Counted from the stretch's first letter, positions 1 to 6,149 are shown. The stretch is 6,149 nt of DNA from an uncultured Actinomyces sp. (GCA_938030835.1 CALHID010000270.1:1-6149); one strand, 5' to 3'. Program-made: numbers and translations. The notes: generated by a model not told the origin, from the letters alone.

Positions 1-3000
1 TTAAAACCAGACGCCCCTCTCCCCCGGGGAAAAGAACACTAAAAACATGTTCAAAGTGGCGCGCGGTATCCGCCCATGCCTCTTCAAATGCCTCCTGGAC
101 CAAGCGATCGACGTCTTCGATGATCGTCAACAGATCTGACTTGGATTTCTTCAGGTCCTGTACCTGGGCAACCAAGAACTCATGGCGTTTGGCAAGCGCT
201 GCGTGTTCTTCCAGGGCCAGTGGGTTCACGCGTCCAAGTTTTTCAAGCTCTTTCAGTGCTTGATCAAGGGTGCGAACCTGCTCTTCACGAACATAGGGAC
301 GAGCGGGGATTTCAGCATCGTCTTCTGCCTCGATATCTGATTCTGGAGATTCTTCGCTCAAAACAGGAACAAGATTGTGCGGACCGTAGTGCTCAATCAG
401 TTCATCGCCTTCTAAAGAGAGCTCCTCCATGGCACGTGTCTCGAGTTGTTCAACCCGCATGCGCAATTCGGCACGCAGGATCTCAGCCTGCTGCGAGGCT
501 AAAGTAAGCTGCGAAATTTGCGAACGCACGTCATCAAGTTCCCGGCGTACTGCAGTAAGTTTCTCTGAATCGGCCTTTCGCGATTCTTCAATCGCATCAC
601 GGCGAGCCTTTGCCGAGGCAACTGCGCTCTGAGCGTGGGCGTAACCCTTCTGCGCTTCCTCCAAGACACTTTGAGCTCGCGCCAGTTCACGCCGACGGCG
701 TTCTTCCCGCCGCTGATAAGCAATGCGTTCTTCACGACTTCGCGCGGCGGCTTGGCGAAGGTTTCGCGCCCTGGAGGCGGCGCCTCGTGATTCTTCTTCT
801 GCAGCTCGTAAAGCCAAGCGAGCCTGGGTTTCTTCGTCGCGGGCTGCACGTGCGGCTGCCGCACACTCTTCTGCGTGACGGCTGGCGGCCTCGAGATCAA
901 CATCGGGTGCTTCGAGAGCTGCATTTTTCAGGCGCTCCTGAGCATTTTCATGAGATTCGCGCGCCTGTTCTAACTGTTCTTGCGCTCGTTTGAGGGTTTC
1001 CTCAGCGCGAGTCGTCTCAGCATGGGCAGCACGAAGAGCACTGTGAACACGCGCAGCTTCCTGAGCAATCTTTGCTTGACGTGCGTCTTCTTCACGAAGG
1101 GTCTTCAGAGCCTGATTCGCGCCGCGAACTGCTAGGTCAAGCGCTGCGTTGGCACGTGTCAGTTCTTCTTGGACTCGGCGCTCTTCCTCCATAGCTGCGC
1201 TTGCGGCTGCCGCTGCTTCCTCATATTGCGCACGGAGCGCAAGTGGTGAGGCACTTTCTTCACCTGCGACCAACATGGATGTTCGTGAGAGTACATCTCC
1301 TTGGGTCGTGGCAACGCGTTCGATTTCTGGGTGCGTCAAAGCTTGACGAGCTTCCTCCAGAGTCTCACACACCCACGAGCCCGCAAGAAGAGTATCGACA
1401 AGCCCATCGAATGCCGTTGAAGTGACGAGATCCTTTGCCCATGCACCTGCAAGGCCATCAAGTTTTGGCGCTTGTTGAGAATTCGATGCGTCGTCGACAA
1501 GAAGACGCACTTGTCCCTGAGCCTTATGACGCGCATCGGCAGCGGTTTCCCACGCATGTTCTGGGGTATCGATGACCAGGGCATCGGCAAAAGGAGAAAG
1601 CAATTGCGCAATTGCGTTTTCATAACCCGCGCGAATGTGGAGTGCGCTGGGTAGATCACCCTTCGCACCGGGAGCATTCATATACGAGGCAGTGCCATCA
1701 CTTGGAGTCAGCGTTTGGGCGAGCGCATCGCGGCGCGCTTCCCAGCGTGCGCGTTCTGCCCGAGCATCGCGCTCGCGCGCCAGAAGCTCATCAACTTTTT
1801 CGCGTGCCTCTTCCCGCTTCGTTTGCGCGATATTCAGGGCTTTCGCAGCAGTTGAATCGTTTTGGGGATCGCTTTCTGAATAGGCTTCGGCCTCGCGCGC
1901 AGCTTGAGCCTCACGCTCTCGTGCCGCATCCAGTTGATGCGCCGCGCGTTGCGCTTCCGATTGCGCAGCATCCAGACGTGAGACAGCCGAGGCCACCCCA
2001 GCACTCAGTCGCGCGCTTGCTTCGCGATAATCGGCAAGCAGACGATTCGCTTGCGCAAGGGCACGCTGGGCCTCGTCATCACGTTTTTCCGCCTCACCAC
2101 GCTGTCTTAATGCCTGATCGACGCGTTCTGAAGCGCTTTGCACGCGTTGAAGGATCTGTGCATCCTCATGGCTTGCTGCCTGCGCGCGCTCATCCAAAGA
2201 AGCCGGGTCTTCACTTTGAGGTGCCAATTCCGGCTGAGAATGCGTTAATACTCGTTCGCGAGCAATCGTCATTGTTGCATTGAGGCGTTCATCGATTGCG
2301 GTGAGAGCTTGCCATTCCTCCATCGCCTGCGCAGCATGCGGATGGCGCTGCGCTTCCTCTGCTTCTAACTCACGGATACGCGACTGTGCGCGTGCCTCTT
2401 CTTCTTGAAGGGAGGTCAAGCGTTCATGCTGTGTGCCCGCGTCCTCAGAACCTCGACGAAGCTTATCGCGAGCAATGACCAAATCATCAGCTAGCAATCG
2501 CGCCTTTGCATCACGTACCCGTGCCTGAATGATCGACGCACGCCGGGCAATCTTTGCCTGACGGGCAAGCGGGCGTAATTGACGTTCAATCTCACTGGTT
2601 AGATCAAGAACGCGAACCAGGTTCTGATCCATATCTGAGAGCTTTCGAAGCGCGCGCTCTTTCCGCCTGCGGTGCTTGAGCACTCCTGCTGCTTCTTCAA
2701 TGAAGCCGCGTCGTTCCTCGGGAGTCGAGGACAAAATCGTATCCAGCTGGCCTTGGCCGACAATGACATGCATCTGTCGGCCCATACCGGTATCCGACAG
2801 GAGCTCTTGAATATCTAAGAGCCTAGCGGGCGTTCCATTAATGGCGTATTCGCTTCCGCCCCCGCGAAAAAGCGTGCGCGAAATAGTGACTTCGGAATAG
2901 TCAATGGGGAGAAGGCCATCTGAATTGTCAATAGTGAGATCGACTTGAGCGCGCCCCAATGCGGCCCGGCCAGATGTGCCAGCGAAGATCACATCTGCCA

Positions 3001-3181
3001 TATTGGCACCGCGAAGAGTTTTTGCCCCCTGCTCCCCCATCACCCAAGCAAGAGCATCAACAACATTAGATTTGCCGGAACCATTGGGACCCACGACACA
3101 GGTAATCCCCGGTTCAAGGCGAAGAGTCGTTGCGCTAGCGAAGGATTTGAATCCTCTCAGGGACAGAGTTTTCAGGTGCAC
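1..3181 (-). CDS. smc: Chromosome segregation/condensation ATPase SMC (3' end cut by window edge)
   Basis: SMC is a long coiled-coil ATPase that dimerises, works with ScpA and ScpB, and organises and separates newly replicated chromosomes. The frame is open for 1060 codons without a stop and runs off the left edge. Visible parts, by residue: an N-terminal head opening MHLKTLSLRGFKSFAS; Walker A GPNGSGKS at 31-38; a Q-loop region GQGQLDTIL at 142-150; a first coiled-coil arm of about 172-507, rich in Ala, Glu, Arg and Gln; a hinge domain of about 508-640; a returning arm of about 641-982; and the start of the C-terminal head with GRVNPLALEE at 983-992 and FPGGEGRLVL at 1051-1060. The LSGGE signature and Walker B should lie just outside the window, roughly 120-140 residues being absent compared with the family's usual ~1180-1200. 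I chose the GTG start because related actinobacterial proteins begin with M-x-L-K-x-L-x-L-R-G-F-K-S-F. An in-frame TGA lies 10 codons upstream of it. The gene follows dhaM after 45 bp on the same strand. The identity is secure. Confidence 0.96.
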   Translation of the reverse strand, partial: MHLKTLSLRGFKSFASATTLRLEPGITCVVGPNGSGKSNVVDALAWVMGEQGAKTLRGANMADVIFAGTSGRAALGRAQVDLTIDNSDGLLPIDYSEVTISRTLFRGGGSEYAINGTPARLLDIQELLSDTGMGRQMHVIVGQGQLDTILSSTPEERRGFIEEAAGVLKHRRRKERALRKLSDMDQNLVRVLDLTSEIERQLRPLARQAKIARRASIIQARVRDAKARLLADDLVIARDKLRRGSEDAGTQHERLTSLQEEEARAQSRIRELEAEEAQRHPHAAQAMEEWQALTAIDERLNATMTIARERVLTHSQPELAPQSEDPASLDERAQAASHEDAQILQRVQSASERVDQALRQRGEAEKRDDEAQRALAQANRLLADYREASARLSAGVASAVSRLDAAQSEAQRAAHQLDAAREREAQAAREAEAYSESDPQNDSTAAKALNIAQTKREEAREKVDELLARERDARAERARWEARRDALAQTLTPSDGTASYMNAPGAKGDLPSALHIRAGYENAIAQLLSPFADALVIDTPEHAWETAADARHKAQGQVRLLVDDASNSQQAPKLDGLAGAWAKDLVTSTAFDGLVDTLLAGSWVCETLEEARQALTHPEIERVATTQGDVLSRTSMLVAGEESASPLALRAQYEEAAAAASAAMEEERRVQEELTRANAALDLAVRGANQALKTLREEDARQAKIAQEAARVHSALRAAHAETTRAEETLKRAQEQLEQARESHENAQERLKNAALEAPDVDLEAASRHAEECAAAARAARDEETQARLALRAAEEESRGAASRARNLRQAAARSREERIAYQRREERRRRELARAQSVLEEAQKGYAHAQSAVASAKARRDAIEESRKADSEKLTAVRRELDDVRSQISQLTLASQQAEILRAELRMRVEQLETRAMEELSLEGDELIEHYGPHNLVPVLSEESPESDIEAEDDAEIPARPYVREEQVRTLDQALKELEKLGRVNPLALEEHAALAKRHEFLVAQVQDLKKSKSDLLTIIEDVDRLVQEAFEEAWADTARHFEHVFSVLFPGGEGRLVL

Positions 3182-3190
3182 GAGAGCCAG

Positions 3191-3203
3191 CCTAAAGCTT
3201 CCT
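3191..3203 (-). promoter_or_regulatory. Ribosome binding region of smc, start ambiguous
   Basis: Two purine-rich elements precede smc. An AGG (3191-3193) lies 9 nt before the GTG at 3181. A stronger AGGAAG (3198-3203) lies 16 nt before that GTG, but at an ideal 7 nt before an in-frame CTG at 3190. Starting at CTG would add three residues to the usual N-terminus. Family conservation favours GTG, while Shine-Dalgarno spacing favours CTG, so the exact start is not settled by sequence alone. Confidence 0.4.
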
Positions 3204-3221
3204 GAAGGTTTTCAGCGGATT

Positions 3222-3231
3222 ATTGATCAAT
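3222..3231. repeat. 10-bp perfect palindrome over the dhaM stop codon
   Basis: ATTGATCAAT is a perfect palindrome that includes the dhaM TGA stop. Between it and smc lies a weak 5-bp stem with a 4-nt loop (3202-3215, CTGAA/TTCAG). Neither is followed by a T-run in the transcription direction, so a Rho-independent terminator is not supported. I saw no convincing promoter for smc in the 45-bp gap either. A short palindrome of this size can occur by chance. Confidence 0.25.
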
Positions 3232-3979
3232 GCGTGCCGCCCTCGAGCATATCGCGGGCAAGTTCCAGCGCTTTGTCGCAATCAGGTCCCTGAGCGCGAA
3301 CATGAACGTGCTCACCATGGCGCACTCCCAAGGACATAATTTCAAGGACAGACGAGGCATCAACATCGTTAATCCAGACCTGAACATCCAAGGATGCGAG
3401 TGCACGAACAAGAAGAGCAGCGGGACGTGCGTGTAAGCCTGCAGGATCAGTGACAACCATATCGGCTTCGCGAAACTTCTTCGATGCATCAAGGGATGAA
3501 AGAACATTCGAATTCGCGTCAAGGCTCACGCTAGTAATCTGCTCAAGTTCACTGCGCGCTCTGCCCGCCATATCGATCACGCTCTGATAGGCAGCTGCAG
3601 CAACTTGGCGGAGTCCCAATCCGCCCCGTGCAGCAACAGCTGCAGCGATTGTGCCCTCAACAAGTGGCACATTGATGCACATGCAGTCTTTTGGATCGCC
3701 CCGGAGTTCAAGGACTGTCTGGGCCACCATGGTTGCCGAGCCAAGGTCACACATCAAAAGAACACCCCTGCAGCATTCTTCATCACCTGGTTTGTGAACC
3801 TGCGCCAAAGCGCGATCGAGCGCGTTTTCTACTTTGTGCATGGATGTGCCCAAAGCACCTGTGTCATCCCCAGCCGCGATCTCAAAGTGAACATCAGGTG
3901 CCATCTGAGTGGCGACATCAACGACTCCCTTTGCCAGTTCATGGCTGTGAGAAATGATCACAAAAGAAACACGCGCCAT
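3227..3979 (-). CDS. dhaM: Dihydroxyacetone kinase phosphotransfer subunit DhaM (EIIA-HPr form)
   Basis: This is a cytoplasmic phosphotransfer protein of 250 residues that relays phosphate from the PTS to the nucleotide on DhaL. The N-terminal domain (about 1-133) is of the mannose-type EIIA fold. Its active histidine is expected to be H11 in VIISHSHELAKG, and the family motifs CDLGSATM (77-84) and NVPLVEGTIAAAV (103-115) are present. A linker of about 134-170 leads to an HPr domain (about 171-250) with the phospho-histidine loop DPAGLHARPA (H183) and DASSVLEIMSLG (207-218), in which S210 sits at the place of the regulatory Ser46 of Gram-positive HPr. The E. coli protein has a further Enzyme I-like domain, which is absent here, so phosphate must come from a free Enzyme I. 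Translation starts at ATG with AGGA 7 nt upstream. The AGGA overlaps the dhaL stop (TAGGA), which points to coupled translation. The gene is third in the dhaKLM cassette. A general-PTS role for the HPr domain is possible but not shown. Confidence 0.93.
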   Translation of the reverse strand: MARVSFVIISHSHELAKGVVDVATQMAPDVHFEIAAGDDTGALGTSMHKVENALDRALAQVHKPGDEECCRGVLLMCDLGSATMVAQTVLELRGDPKDCMCINVPLVEGTIAAAVAARGGLGLRQVAAAAYQSVIDMAGRARSELEQITSVSLDANSNVLSSLDASKKFREADMVVTDPAGLHARPAALLVRALASLDVQVWINDVDASSVLEIMSLGVRHGEHVHVRAQGPDCDKALELARDMLEGGTH

Positions 3980-3988
3980 TGGGGTGTC

Positions 3989-4630
3989 CTATTCTTCAGC
4001 GGCAGCACGCGCTGCCTGCATGATGATGATTGCTGATGAAACGGCACCCGGGTCTAGATGCCCAACGGAACGTTCACCCAGGTAGGAGGCGCGCCCTTTC
4101 AGAGCCTTCATTCCTTCGGTGAGGGTAGCGCCGCGCTGCGCAGCTTGGGCAGCGCAAGAGAGAACCTCATCAACAGAGGCACCTTTCTCACACGCATCGC
4201 GAGCAGCATGAGCGGCGGGAAGCCACGCGTCAAGCATGGTCTTGTCCCCGGCCTCGGCATTCCCTCGGTGGGCAATACCTTCCGCGATGGCCTCGTACAG
4301 GAGCGCGATTGTTTCGCTAGCGCCAAGATCGGGGTGCTCTGCAATGGCGCGGCCTCCGCGAAGGAAGCCGGTCCCATACAGGGGACCCGAGGCCCCGCCA
4401 ACGTGGGCAAGCAAGGTCTTTGCGACCAGGGTGAGACCTTCGCAGAGGGAGGCAGGAGCTTGTTCTTCGATGAGGCGGCGAACCTCAGTGAAGCCTCGCG
4501 TGATATTGATGCCGTGGTCACCGTCACCAATCTGTCGGTCAAGTTCAGTCAGTCGTTCTTCATCTCGAAGCAAAGCGGTGGCGCAAAGGTCCATCCATTG
4601 CTCGAGCCATTGTGTGTTGATGGTGGTCAT
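3989..4630 (-). CDS. dhaL: Dihydroxyacetone kinase ADP/ATP-binding subunit DhaL
   Basis: DhaL is the nucleotide-carrying subunit of PTS-dependent dihydroxyacetone kinase. Its tightly bound ADP is rephosphorylated by DhaM and the phosphate is passed to dihydroxyacetone on DhaK. The 213 residues match the family's usual length of about 210. The metal-binding motif DRQIGDGDHGINITRG is at 31-46; D31, D36 and D38 correspond to the three Mg-coordinating aspartates of E. coli DhaL (D30, D35, D37), followed by H39. Other family motifs are HVGGASGPLYGT (76-87), GDKTMLDAW (128-136) and, near the C-terminus, GRASYLGERSVGHLDPGA. The predicted fold is the all-helical nucleotide-cap barrel of this family. 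The ATG start overlaps the dhaK stop by one base (TAATG), and GGAG lies 6 nt upstream inside the dhaK end, so the two are probably translationally coupled. All key residues are intact, and this is a confident call. Confidence 0.96.
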   Translation of the reverse strand: MTTINTQWLEQWMDLCATALLRDEERLTELDRQIGDGDHGINITRGFTEVRRLIEEQAPASLCEGLTLVAKTLLAHVGGASGPLYGTGFLRGGRAIAEHPDLGASETIALLYEAIAEGIAHRGNAEAGDKTMLDAWLPAAHAARDACEKGASVDEVLSCAAQAAQRGATLTEGMKALKGRASYLGERSVGHLDPGAVSSAIIIMQAARAAAEE

Positions 4631-5535
4631 TATTCACTCCATGAGGGGGCAAGTGTCGGAGCATCGTAAAGGCTAAGGATATCTGGATTTGCGCGCATAA
4701 GTGTGATTGACAGCCCGTCCATGTCCGCACTGGTGACGAATCGTCCAACTTTGGTGCGCGCAATATTTATACCTGCGTTTTCTGCGTGTTTATTGACGCT
4801 CAGAAGCGCACTTTCAATATCATTCGGGTCTGCCTGTCCAAGATCATTGACCAGGACGATCAAAGGATCATCTCCAGGGACAAGTTGGGAAAAAACCTCA
4901 TCGACGCAGTGTTCGATCACTTCACTGCGCTGTGAGAAGGCGCGACGATCTACTCCTCTCTCGCCGTGGATCCCCACTCCTAGTTCAGCCTGTCCTGTGG
5001 GGATATCAAAAACGGGGACTCCCTGCCCATCTGAGGGAGCGCGGAATGCGACGCCGTAGCTGACAATGGATTCACTGATTTGATTGGCAAGCGAGGCGAG
5101 TTCTTCGCTGGCCTGTCCCAGCCAGGCTGCAGCGCCCAGAATTTTCTCATAGAGCACGGTCCCCGCAATCCCGCGAGCGCCTTGAGATACCTCTCGAGTC
5201 GCGCAATCATCGTAGACGCGAATCAGCGTGCATTCAAGCCCAGAAGCTGCCGCTAGCTCCGCGGCCAACTCAAAATTCAATACATCGCCGGTGTAGTTCT
5301 TCACCAATGCGACGATCGTATTCACACCCAGTTCGGCAGTAGCTTCTTCCATCAACTGGGCAATGTCAGGCGCTGAGGGTGATGTAAAACGAGGCCCCGT
5401 CACGCAAGCGTGAAGCATCCCAGGAGCAACAAATCCGGAATCAAGGGGCTCATGTCCGCCACCGCCACCGGAAATGAAGGCGAGAGCAGGGGGCGAATCT
5501 GAGCGGACGGCGATCACAACTTGCGATTCAGTCAA
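4630..5535 (-). CDS. dhaK: Dihydroxyacetone kinase substrate-binding subunit DhaK, N-terminally short
   Basis: DhaK binds dihydroxyacetone as a hemiaminal on a histidine and receives phosphate from ATP on DhaL, giving dihydroxyacetone phosphate. The catalytic set is present: H28 in GGGGGHEP (E. coli H56), D84 in KNYTGDVLNFE (D109), and H190 in GVGIHGERG (H218, the covalent residue). The spacing from H28 to H190 is 162, as in E. coli, apart from a small shift in between. Oddities: at 301 residues it lacks about 28 N-terminal residues that precede the H56-equivalent motif in E. coli. It starts on TTG, with an in-frame TGA seven codons upstream. The usual GGGSGHEP has Gly for Ser, and the usual Asp-Asp-Asp-Val segment reads YDDCATRE. 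It is thus a divergent DhaK, and a related ketose or tetrose substrate cannot be excluded. A DhaQ-like non-catalytic paralogue is less likely, since the triad is intact and dhaL and dhaM follow directly. Confidence 0.9.
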   Translation of the reverse strand: MTESQVVIAVRSDSPPALAFISGGGGGHEPLDSGFVAPGMLHACVTGPRFTSPSAPDIAQLMEEATAELGVNTIVALVKNYTGDVLNFELAAELAAASGLECTLIRVYDDCATREVSQGARGIAGTVLYEKILGAAAWLGQASEELASLANQISESIVSYGVAFRAPSDGQGVPVFDIPTGQAELGVGIHGERGVDRRAFSQRSEVIEHCVDEVFSQLVPGDDPLIVLVNDLGQADPNDIESALLSVNKHAENAGINIARTKVGRFVTSADMDGLSITLMRANPDILSLYDAPTLAPSWSE

Positions 5536-5540
5536 CCGTA

Positions 5541-5550
5541 TCCACCCCTT
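5541..5550 (-). promoter_or_regulatory. Ribosome binding site deciding the TTG start of dhaK
   Basis: AAGGGGTGGA lies upstream of the TTG at 5535. The AAGGGG core is 9 nt from the start codon and closely resembles the consensus AAGGAGGTG. No ATG or GTG in the same frame lies between the upstream TGA and this TTG. The next in-frame candidate, GTG at codon 7, has no comparable site at the right distance. This supports TTG as the functional start if dhaK is translated as an intact gene. Confidence 0.6.
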
Positions 5551-5569
5551 TGATCAGGTCCTTCGCTTC

Positions 5570-5575
5570 ATAATA
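5570..5575 (-). promoter_or_regulatory. Possible -10 box for the dhaKLM cassette
   Basis: TATTAT is a close match to the bacterial -10 consensus. It would start transcription a few bases downstream and leave a leader of about 30 nt before the dhaK TTG, including the ribosome binding site. I see no good -35 hexamer 16-18 bp upstream (that place reads roughly AGTATT), so the promoter is weak, activator-dependent or not real. The alternative is readthrough from folC. Confidence 0.3.
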
Positions 5576-5602
5576 CCCGTGTGCATCCTGAAAATACTAG
5601 GG

Positions 5603-5625
5603 CACTCGAGTACTCAGCTGAGGTG
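5603..5625. repeat. Cluster of overlapping perfect palindromes, candidate operator
   Basis: Directly after the folC stop codon, three perfect palindromes overlap head to tail: ACTCGAGT (5604-5611), GAGTACTC (5608-5615) and CTCAGCTGAG (5613-5622). CAC and GTG flank them at 5603-5605 and 5623-5625. The cluster lies about 28 bp upstream of the possible -10 box and 68 bp upstream of the dhaK start, a plausible place for a dimeric regulator. No T-run follows on the minus strand, so it does not look like an intrinsic terminator for folC. No matching regulator gene is visible in the window. Confidence 0.4.
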
Positions 5626-5626
5626 T

Positions 5627-6149
5627 TCAGGGGCGAATATCCATTAATCGCAAAACCTCACCGGCCAACAAAACCGAACCGAAGACAACAACACCCGTCG
5701 CAGGTGCACTTTCTTCTCCAGATTCGCCAAGGTTTACCGCGGTTGCGATTGCTTCGAGGATATCTTCTTGAACATCTACTCGGTCGGAGCCAAAAACTTC
5801 TTGTGCAATCTGCGCAATTTCTTCTGCAGGCTTTGCACGAGTCCCCGGCATCTGCGTAATAACGATGGAATCCAGATAAGGTTCAACTTCACCGAGAACT
5901 CCCTCGATATCCTTATCCCCCATCGCGGAGTACACGCCAACGACTCGCTCAAAGTCAAAGGCCTCGGAAATCGACTCACCCAGAGTGTGCGCACCCGCGG
6001 GGTTGTGCGCAGCATCAACGATAATCGTCGGCGAATGGCGTACGACCTGAAGGCGCCCCGGTGATGTGGCGCTGAGCATTCCAGCCTCGACAACCTTGGC
6101 GTCCAGAGCCCGACCCCCCATGAAGGCTTCAACTGCTCCGATAGCTGCT
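5627..6149 (-). CDS. folC: Dihydrofolate/folylpolyglutamate synthase FolC, C-terminal part (5' end cut by window edge)
   Basis: FolC adds glutamate to dihydropteroate (forming dihydrofolate) and extends the polyglutamate tail of folates, using ATP, in the cytoplasm. Only the last 173 residues are in the window, and the frame is open to the right edge. They match the C-terminal domain of the Mur-ligase superfamily: AAIGAVEAFMGGRAL at the edge, PGRLQVV (visible residues 30-36), then the family signature VDAAHNPAGA (44-53), and the motif VVGVYSAMGDKD. The protein ends LMDIRP before TGA. About 300 N-terminal residues, including the P-loop, should lie beyond the edge. An internal ATG at 6121 should not be taken as the start, since conserved sequence continues upstream of it. 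It precedes dhaK by 91 bp on the same strand. There is no functional link to dihydroxyacetone use that I can see, so the adjacency is positional. Confidence 0.95.
   Translation of the reverse strand, partial: AAIGAVEAFMGGRALDAKVVEAGMLSATSPGRLQVVRHSPTIIVDAAHNPAGAHTLGESISEAFDFERVVGVYSAMGDKDIEGVLGEVEPYLDSIVITQMPGTRAKPAEEIAQIAQEVFGSDRVDVQEDILEAIATAVNLGESGEESAPATGVVVFGSVLLAGEVLRLMDIRP

Noticed and set aside
499..924. Minus-strand 141-codon frame within smc
   Set aside because: It is a shifted frame of the smc second arm. The SMC frame is continuous through it with coherent coiled-coil sequence.
430..1160. Repeated GGCACGTGTC at about 430 and 1150
   Set aside because: Only 10 bp, within repetitive coiled-coil coding sequence of smc. 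It encodes similar Thr-Arg-Ala residues and has no other repeat structure.
1612..2283. Plus-strand open frame of 223 codons inside smc
   Set aside because: It lies wholly opposite the SMC first coiled-coil arm, has a composition rich in Arg, Pro and His typical of a mirror of Glu/Ala/Arg codons, and shows no recognisable domain or ribosome binding site.
3202..3215. Small hairpin between dhaM and smc as a terminator
   Set aside because: The stem is only 5 bp (CTGAA/TTCAG) and no T-run follows on the minus strand, so it is too weak to call.
3605..4036. Plus-strand open frame of 143 codons opposite dhaM
   Set aside because: It is the mirror of the EIIA domain coding region, with no family match. 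The DhaM frame carries the conserved motifs.
4058..4676. Plus-strand open frames of about 200 and 146 codons over dhaL
   Set aside because: They are antisense to a fully intact DhaL with all catalytic residues, overlap each other in different frames, and match no family I know.
5581..6064. Plus-strand open frames opposite folC and the folC-dhaK gap
   Set aside because: No ribosome site or family resemblance was seen, and the minus strand encodes a clear FolC C-terminus.
1..6149. tRNA or rRNA genes, CRISPR arrays, insertion sequences, att sites
   Set aside because: No cloverleaf-like segments, regularly spaced repeats, transposase motifs or terminal inverted repeats were seen. The window is almost fully occupied by five coding regions.

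Overview
The window is a stretch of ordinary bacterial chromosome from an actinobacterium. All recognisable genes lie on the minus strand, so transcription runs from the right edge (6149) to the left edge (1). The assignment rests on an SMC N-terminal head and a divergent hinge of actinobacterial type, and on a FolC C-terminus carrying DAAHNPAGA. Base composition looks moderate for the phylum by eye, and non-ATG starts are used (TTG for dhaK, GTG for smc). That would suit Actinomycetaceae or Bifidobacteriaceae, but the family is inference.

In transcription order the layout is as follows. (1) The 3' end of folC (dihydrofolate/folylpolyglutamate synthase), cut by the right edge. (2) A 91-bp gap holding a run of overlapping perfect palindromes, a possible -10 box and a good ribosome binding site. 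(3) A compact dhaK-dhaL-dhaM cassette for PTS-dependent dihydroxyacetone kinase, with a 1-bp overlap between dhaK and dhaL and 9 bp between dhaL and dhaM. (4) A 45-bp gap. (5) smc, the chromosome-condensation ATPase, open for 1060 codons and cut by the left edge just before its C-terminal ATP-binding motifs.

DhaK binds dihydroxyacetone covalently, DhaL carries a permanently bound ADP/ATP, and DhaM passes phosphate from the PTS to DhaL. The result is dihydroxyacetone phosphate for glycolysis. Here DhaM has only an EIIA-mannose-like domain and an HPr domain, so it must rely on a separate Enzyme I encoded elsewhere. No dha regulator, glycerol dehydrogenase or glycerol facilitator is visible.

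I found no mobile element, CRISPR array, RNA gene or clearly new system. The points most worth a second look are the short, TTG-initiated DhaK, whose missing N-terminus may survive as out-of-frame remnants just upstream; the palindrome cluster in front of the cassette; the placement of a catabolic kinase operon between two housekeeping genes; and the start codon of smc.
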